Assembly: GCA_036897625.1 (NCBI GenBank)
Contig: JAYMTA010000812.1
Span: forward strand, 1-23,988
From: Pelargonium cotyledonis
Taxonomy: Eukaryota; Streptophyta; Magnoliopsida; Geraniales; Geraniaceae
Length of the DNA: 23,988 bases
Direction: 5' to 3'
Shown here: positions 20,650 through 23,988 of the stretch, in pieces
How positions within the stretch are numbered: the stretch's first letter is position 1
How the letters are laid out: every line of letters starts with the position of its first letter
The notes under the pieces: generated by a model
Told to the model about the DNA's origin: nothing
What the model saw: the letters and a program-made list of their open reading frames with translations, nothing else
Database searches by the model: none
Made by a program: the position numbers and the translations under genes

Positions 20650-21320
20650 CACTAAGTTGTTGTAGTCTTCTTATCCACGCATGCAAGGATAATTTTCCTA
20701 AGTGTTATAAATTTCTCTAAGTCTCAAATTCTCAAGTCCAAGTCAGGATTCGATGGCGCGAGTTCGGGTCGTGTCTTGCTTCAAACCTAGGACCTGCGTG
20801 CGTGAAGACAACACACCAAAGAACGGGATACCCAGGCTATTTTCGGAACGCCGCCTAATGCGTGAGAGTAAGATCTCGGTCGGAATACACAAAGCTTTAG
20901 AGAGCGTTTTAGAGAAAGAAAGCTAGAGAGATAAGTTAAATGATGTAATTAATGTCATCATTTCTCTTACCAAGAGAGAAGTATTTATACCTTTACCGAC
21001 TTCTTGCAACATGTCGACGTGCGATTAGCCAGTTGGTGAAGTGGGGTCTGCATCGGATCTCACTTGAGGTTTGGGCTTCCCGCCCCCGAGCACGTTGCTC
21101 GTGTGCAATGGGTGTGCTCGAAGGCCCCATACAGCTCAAGCATGTCGTGGTGTTTCTTGGAACCTATGCGAGCCTCTTTTGCGCGGGGTAACGTCCTAAG
21201 GTTCCAAACACATATCTTATATCTCGCAACATGTTTGACATGTTTCATGGTTGAGGTGACCATGGTAGGAGTGTTGTTGTCCTTGTAACCCGTGGGAGGA
21301 CTCGCGTAAGTACCGAACCC
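20650..21320 (-). mobile_element. LTR-like relic, minus orientation
   Basis: On the minus strand a TATA-like GGTATAAATACTTCTCTC (around 20974-20991) is followed by a C/T-rich run and then a GC-richer tail, the layout of a plant LTR. Base composition is clearly higher in GC than in the flanks. I found no retrotransposon protein, primer-binding site or target duplication, so it could be a solo LTR, a TRIM or another dispersed repeat. The ends are approximate. Confidence 0.4.
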
Positions 21321-21780
21321 ATAGTTATTTGAAAGTTTTCGAAGATTTAGTTATTATATTAAAAAAATTAAGATGTTCGGTGGAAAGTATAATTTTTTCA
21401 TATTTCAAAGGGAGTGAGAATGACGATAGATCATGAATGTATTTTTGTAATTCCAAAATCCGGTGACCGGCTACATCAACTAATGAGTTTTCTAGTTGCC
21501 GGATTGTTCAAATTTTCAAAGTGAGTTATGATGTTGGGGAAGAAGCGTAGTTTGGACATGTTATAAATGTTTATGTCAAACTTAATTAACGGAATGAATT
21601 TTGAGATTGTTTAGGATAGTTATGTGTTAATATAACAGTTTAGGATAATTAAGTGTCAAACATGTGTTTTTGAGGGTAGTGATCCACAATTAACCTATTT
21701 TGTTATTATAATTTGTTTAAATCATCACTAAAATAATTCACGTCTCATGTCTTATTAATTGATTAAAGCATATAATATTA

Positions 21781-21890
21781 GGAAAATTACACATACTTAT
21801 TCTGAACTTTACACCTTTTGCACATACATACCCTAAAGTTTAGTTTGTAACTATTGGCTACCCTAAAATATGTCGGATAAGTTTCCGTCC
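21781..21890 (+). repeat. Left terminal inverted repeat of the Pack-MULE-like element
   Basis: It begins GGAAAATTACACATACTTAT. It pairs with the right repeat and has a 6-base insertion relative to it near the tip. Confidence 0.85.
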
Positions 21891-22034
21891 ATTTTTCCAT
21901 CCAAAACTCCATCCATTTTGTTAAAATGAATTAAATACCCTCTAACAAATTAAAACCTCTCAGCCAAACATACCCTTATGAATAAATAAAAGAAAAGAAA
22001 AGAGTAACATATCTGAGGTCCGCGAGCTCCGCCG

Positions 22035-22097
22035 GCGTTGCAGCTCTTCTCCGGCCGGCGTGGCCGTGGATCTCCTGCGTTGCAGCTCTTCTCCGGC
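22035..22097. repeat. 21-bp direct repeat inside the captured segment
   Basis: Identical copies of a 21-bp word (22035-22055, 22077-22097) starting GCGTTGCAGCTCTTCTCC. They lie just upstream of the PRA1 homology. Confidence 0.9.
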
Positions 22098-22148
22098 TGC
22101 CTCCTCTGTCGTCCGCACCGATCTCGCCGGCGTCCACACAACTCTCCT

Positions 22149-22463
22149 CGCCGGCCATGGAAGCTCATGTTCGACTACCACTCCCTCCGCATCCCCTTCG
22201 GCTTCCACGACGCCGTCTCTAGGGTTCGCACCAACATCTCCTACTTCCGCATGAACTACGCCATCGTCGTCCTCACCATCATCTTCCTCAGCCTCCTCTG
22301 GCACCCGATCTCGCTCATCGTCTTCGTCGTCATGATGGCCGTCTGGCTCTTCCTCTACTTCCTCCGCGACGAGCCGCTCGTCGTCTTCCGCCGCACGATC
22401 GACGATCGCGTGGTGGTCGTGGTCTTGTCCGTGCTCACGCTAGTCACCAAAGGAATTTTTTAA
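22149..22463 (+). pseudogene. Captured fragment of a PRA1-family (PRA1.F-like) gene
   Basis: The frame from 22149 reads [20 protein letters not shown], then [19 protein letters not shown], two hydrophobic hairpin segments, and [11 protein letters not shown] and [16 protein letters not shown] before a stop at 22461-22463. This follows the central part of plant PRA1.F proteins, ER/Golgi membrane proteins that bind prenylated Rab GTPases. The usual N-terminal 35-40 residues and the C-terminal 40-50 residues are missing, and homology ends at about 22446. The frame is open and starts in-frame further upstream (22038), so a chimeric peptide could be made, but the fragment sits inside a transposon and is probably non-functional. 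It is GC-rich with C-ending codons, unlike its AT-rich surroundings. Confidence 0.82.
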
Positions 22464-22637
22464 AAAAATTTCAGATCTGATAAGTGTTTTGATTTTTTTA
22501 ATTTTTGGTAATTTTGCTATAAGAAACTGTAATTTTTCATTCATTATATGTAAATTTTGTATATCATTTGAGGTTCATTTTAATCTTTGTAAAATGGTGC
22601 CGAAAAAAAAAACTCGCCGGAAAATGGTGGCGAAAAT

Positions 22638-22677
22638 CTTTGAAGTTTCCGGCGAAACTTTGAAGTTTCCAGTGAAA
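22638..22677. repeat. 20-bp tandem repeat inside the Pack-MULE-like element
   Basis: Units at 22638-22657 and 22658-22677 (CTTTGAAGTTTCCGGCGAAA and a two-mismatch copy) lie in tandem. No function is evident. Confidence 0.85.
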
Positions 22678-22813
22678 CTTGATGAATATATTCTTGATGA
22701 AGAAGAAGAGAAGTATAGTGAAGAGCAATTTTGGTATTTCAAAAACATATTAGTCATGTGTTGGGCACATGTTGGATTTTTTGAAATATTCCGTTAATTT
22801 TAATGAAAATAGT

Positions 22814-22918
22814 GAACGGAAACTTATCTGACATACTTTAAGGTAGTCAATAGTTACAAACTAAACTTTAGGATATGTATGTGCAAAAGGTGTAAAGTTC
22901 AAGATGTGTAATTTTTCT
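22814..22918 (-). repeat. Right terminal inverted repeat of the Pack-MULE-like element
   Basis: Its reverse complement begins AGAAAAATTACACATCTTGA and matches the left repeat. Confidence 0.85.
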
Positions 22919-22928
22919 TATAATATTA

Positions 22929-23256
22929 TGTATTAAAAATATAATTATTGCCTAGTTACTGGAACAATGAAAGTTGCATCACATGGCAATAATTTATAAT
23001 CAATATTGCATGAAACTAAATGAAAGTCAGTGGTCTCATTTTGCTTGCAAAGTTTTTCCCACCATACACCATTAAATAACGACACCAACCCATCAAAAGA
23101 AAATAAAGAAAAAAGCAGTATCAACCAATAACCAGTTGATTAACCTCATGTGACTCGTGATGAAAACCATGCACATATATACCTGTCCAAATCCAACCTC
23201 TTTCATTGATGAAATCAAAACACAAACCAACCCAAAATCCACGGAACTTACTTTAA
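22929..23256. other. Spacer with no gene seen
   Basis: AT-rich sequence between the Pack-MULE-like element and the stop codon of the right-edge gene. It presumably holds that gene's 3' untranslated region. Confidence 0.5.
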
Positions 23257-23988
23257 TTAATTACAAATTAAGGATTGATTAAGCTTTTTCTCCAAAGCTT
23301 CAGAACAAATCTGACCCATCATATGGTAGAAAGAGATGAGATCTGATAATTTCTCTACCGACATTTTCCCTATCATCTCTCTTGCCATTTTCTCTTTCTC
23401 TTCGTTCATTTTCAGTCTCTGCATGTAGTAACTCCCATTTCTCACTGTTGCTCCCATCTGCTTCAGCCTCTTCTCTTGTTGGTAACTCAATGCCGTATTT
23501 GACTGCAAGTTTGACACATCACGGGTTAACACTTAATGAATAATTTGTGGGTTTCGCTCGAATTAAGTTCGAACACGATTTAAAAGAGTCTCAGTCGTTA
23601 ACGTTTAGTTGTGAATTACCTCGAGAAATTGGGCCCCAGCTTCAAGTTGTGATTCTTTTATGGGATGCAAGGCGGACCTCATGGCATACAAATCTCTTGC
23701 GAGTGAGAAACTGCGAACGATGATTTTCCTCTTCATCTCGAGCTCTTTGTCAAGCTTTAGGGGCTTGGGGACACAATTGGTTGAGCTGTTAATTAGCTTC
23801 TTCTGGTAAGCAATAACCGCCTTTACAAACTCCTGCAAAATAACGCTTATTTTGAGACGGAGAAAGTAATTATCTTCAAACCAGTAACAAAGTTCATGAT
23901 TGATCAATTAATAACCTGATAGGCGGACGGGCATCCAGGATTGTCAAATTCATCGCAGTCCGGCCGCCTAACCCTTTCCGGGCGGAAT
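23257..23988 (-). CDS. Unrecognised helical protein, C-terminal exons (cut by the window edge)
   Basis: Three exons are visible: 23916-23988 (partial), 23620-23832 and 23257-23502, joined in phase 0 by GT-AG introns. The visible part is about 176 residues. The first exon reads RRPDCDEFDNPGCPSAYQ. The second gives EFVKAVIAYQKKLINSS, a KLDKELEMKRKI segment and LARDLYAMRSALHPIKESQL. The third gives SYQQEKRLKQMGATVRNGSY, a charged KMNEEKEKMAREMIGKMS run and a final helix ending LNQSLICN. The whole is rich in Lys, Glu, Leu and Met, and predicted helical, with possible coiled coil. I do not recognise the family. The intron 23833-23915 is only 83 bases and contains one end of a Stowaway element. Confidence 0.75.
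23841..23866. mobile_element. Stowaway end fragment inside an 83-bp intron
   Basis: The sequence here closely matches the right end of the Stowaway element at 20109-20344 (TTTTGAGACGG core) and is followed by TA at 23867-23868. Only one end is present. It lies within 35 bases of the splice acceptor at 23833-23834. Confidence 0.7.

Larger units (their letters stand above)
21781..22918. mobile_element. Pack-MULE-like element carrying a PRA1 gene fragment
   Basis: Terminal inverted repeats lie at 21781-21890 and 22814-22918. After a 6-base gap near the tips, about 88 bp align with roughly six mismatches, including ACTTTACACCTTTTGCACAT. The flanking 10-bp TATAATATTA (21771-21780, 22919-22928) is an exact target-site duplication. 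Long inverted repeats with a 9-11 bp duplication are typical of Mutator-like elements. There is no transposase, so it is non-autonomous. The interior carries a GC-rich PRA1-family fragment (22149-22463) and an AT-rich part with short tandem repeats, such as 22638-22677. Confidence 0.85.

Noticed and set aside
22038-22463. A complete, functional PRA1 gene
   Set aside because: Both conserved ends of the protein are missing and the segment is enclosed by transposon ends.
22489-22797. A 102-codon plus-strand frame in the Pack-MULE-like element
   Set aside because: AT-rich sequence with short tandem repeats, running into the inverted repeat. There is no domain and no similarity to PRA1 or a transposase.
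1-23988. CRISPR array, bacterial operon, phage or viral genome
   Set aside because: There are no regularly spaced identical repeats, no polycistronic gene layout and no viral proteins. Spliced plant genes cover the window.

Overview
This is nuclear DNA from a flowering plant, almost certainly a eudicot. Genes have GT-AG introns, the spacers are AT-rich, and plant-type transposons (Stowaway MITE, tRNA-derived SINE, Pack-MULE-like element) are present. Every gene I can name belongs to a plant or plant-expanded family. Nothing suggests bacterial, viral or organellar origin. The species cannot be fixed from the window.

Layout. 1-1391 (minus, cut by the left edge): 5' half of a sterol C5(6)-desaturase gene (copy A). 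1392-4077: AT-rich spacer with a MITE-like foldback. 4078-8493 (plus): a complete second sterol C5-desaturase (copy B, three exons, 276 aa), divergent from copy A. 9164-12813 (minus, five exons, 344 aa): an ABHD17-like alpha/beta hydrolase, probably a membrane-attached protein depalmitoylase. 14138-19156 (minus): a WAK/LRK10L-type receptor kinase locus with one transmembrane/kinase module (14138-15520) and two upstream ectodomain exons. The near ectodomain exon (15681-16447) has an in-frame stop and a frameshift. The far one (18385-19156) is intact and ends in the same splice phase. About 19240-22930 is a transposon-rich block: a poly-A retroposon, a Stowaway MITE, an LTR-like relic, and a Pack-MULE-like element carrying a fragment of a PRA1-family gene. 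23257-23988 (minus, cut by the right edge): the C-terminal exons of a helical protein I do not recognise.

How the genes relate. The two desaturase copies act at the same step of sterol and brassinosteroid-precursor synthesis in the endoplasmic reticulum. The hydrolase and the receptor kinase are unrelated to that pathway. The main discovery candidate is the receptor locus: the intact distal ectodomain exon could splice, in frame, over the dead proximal one into the single kinase module. The second is the Pack-MULE-like capture of PRA1.
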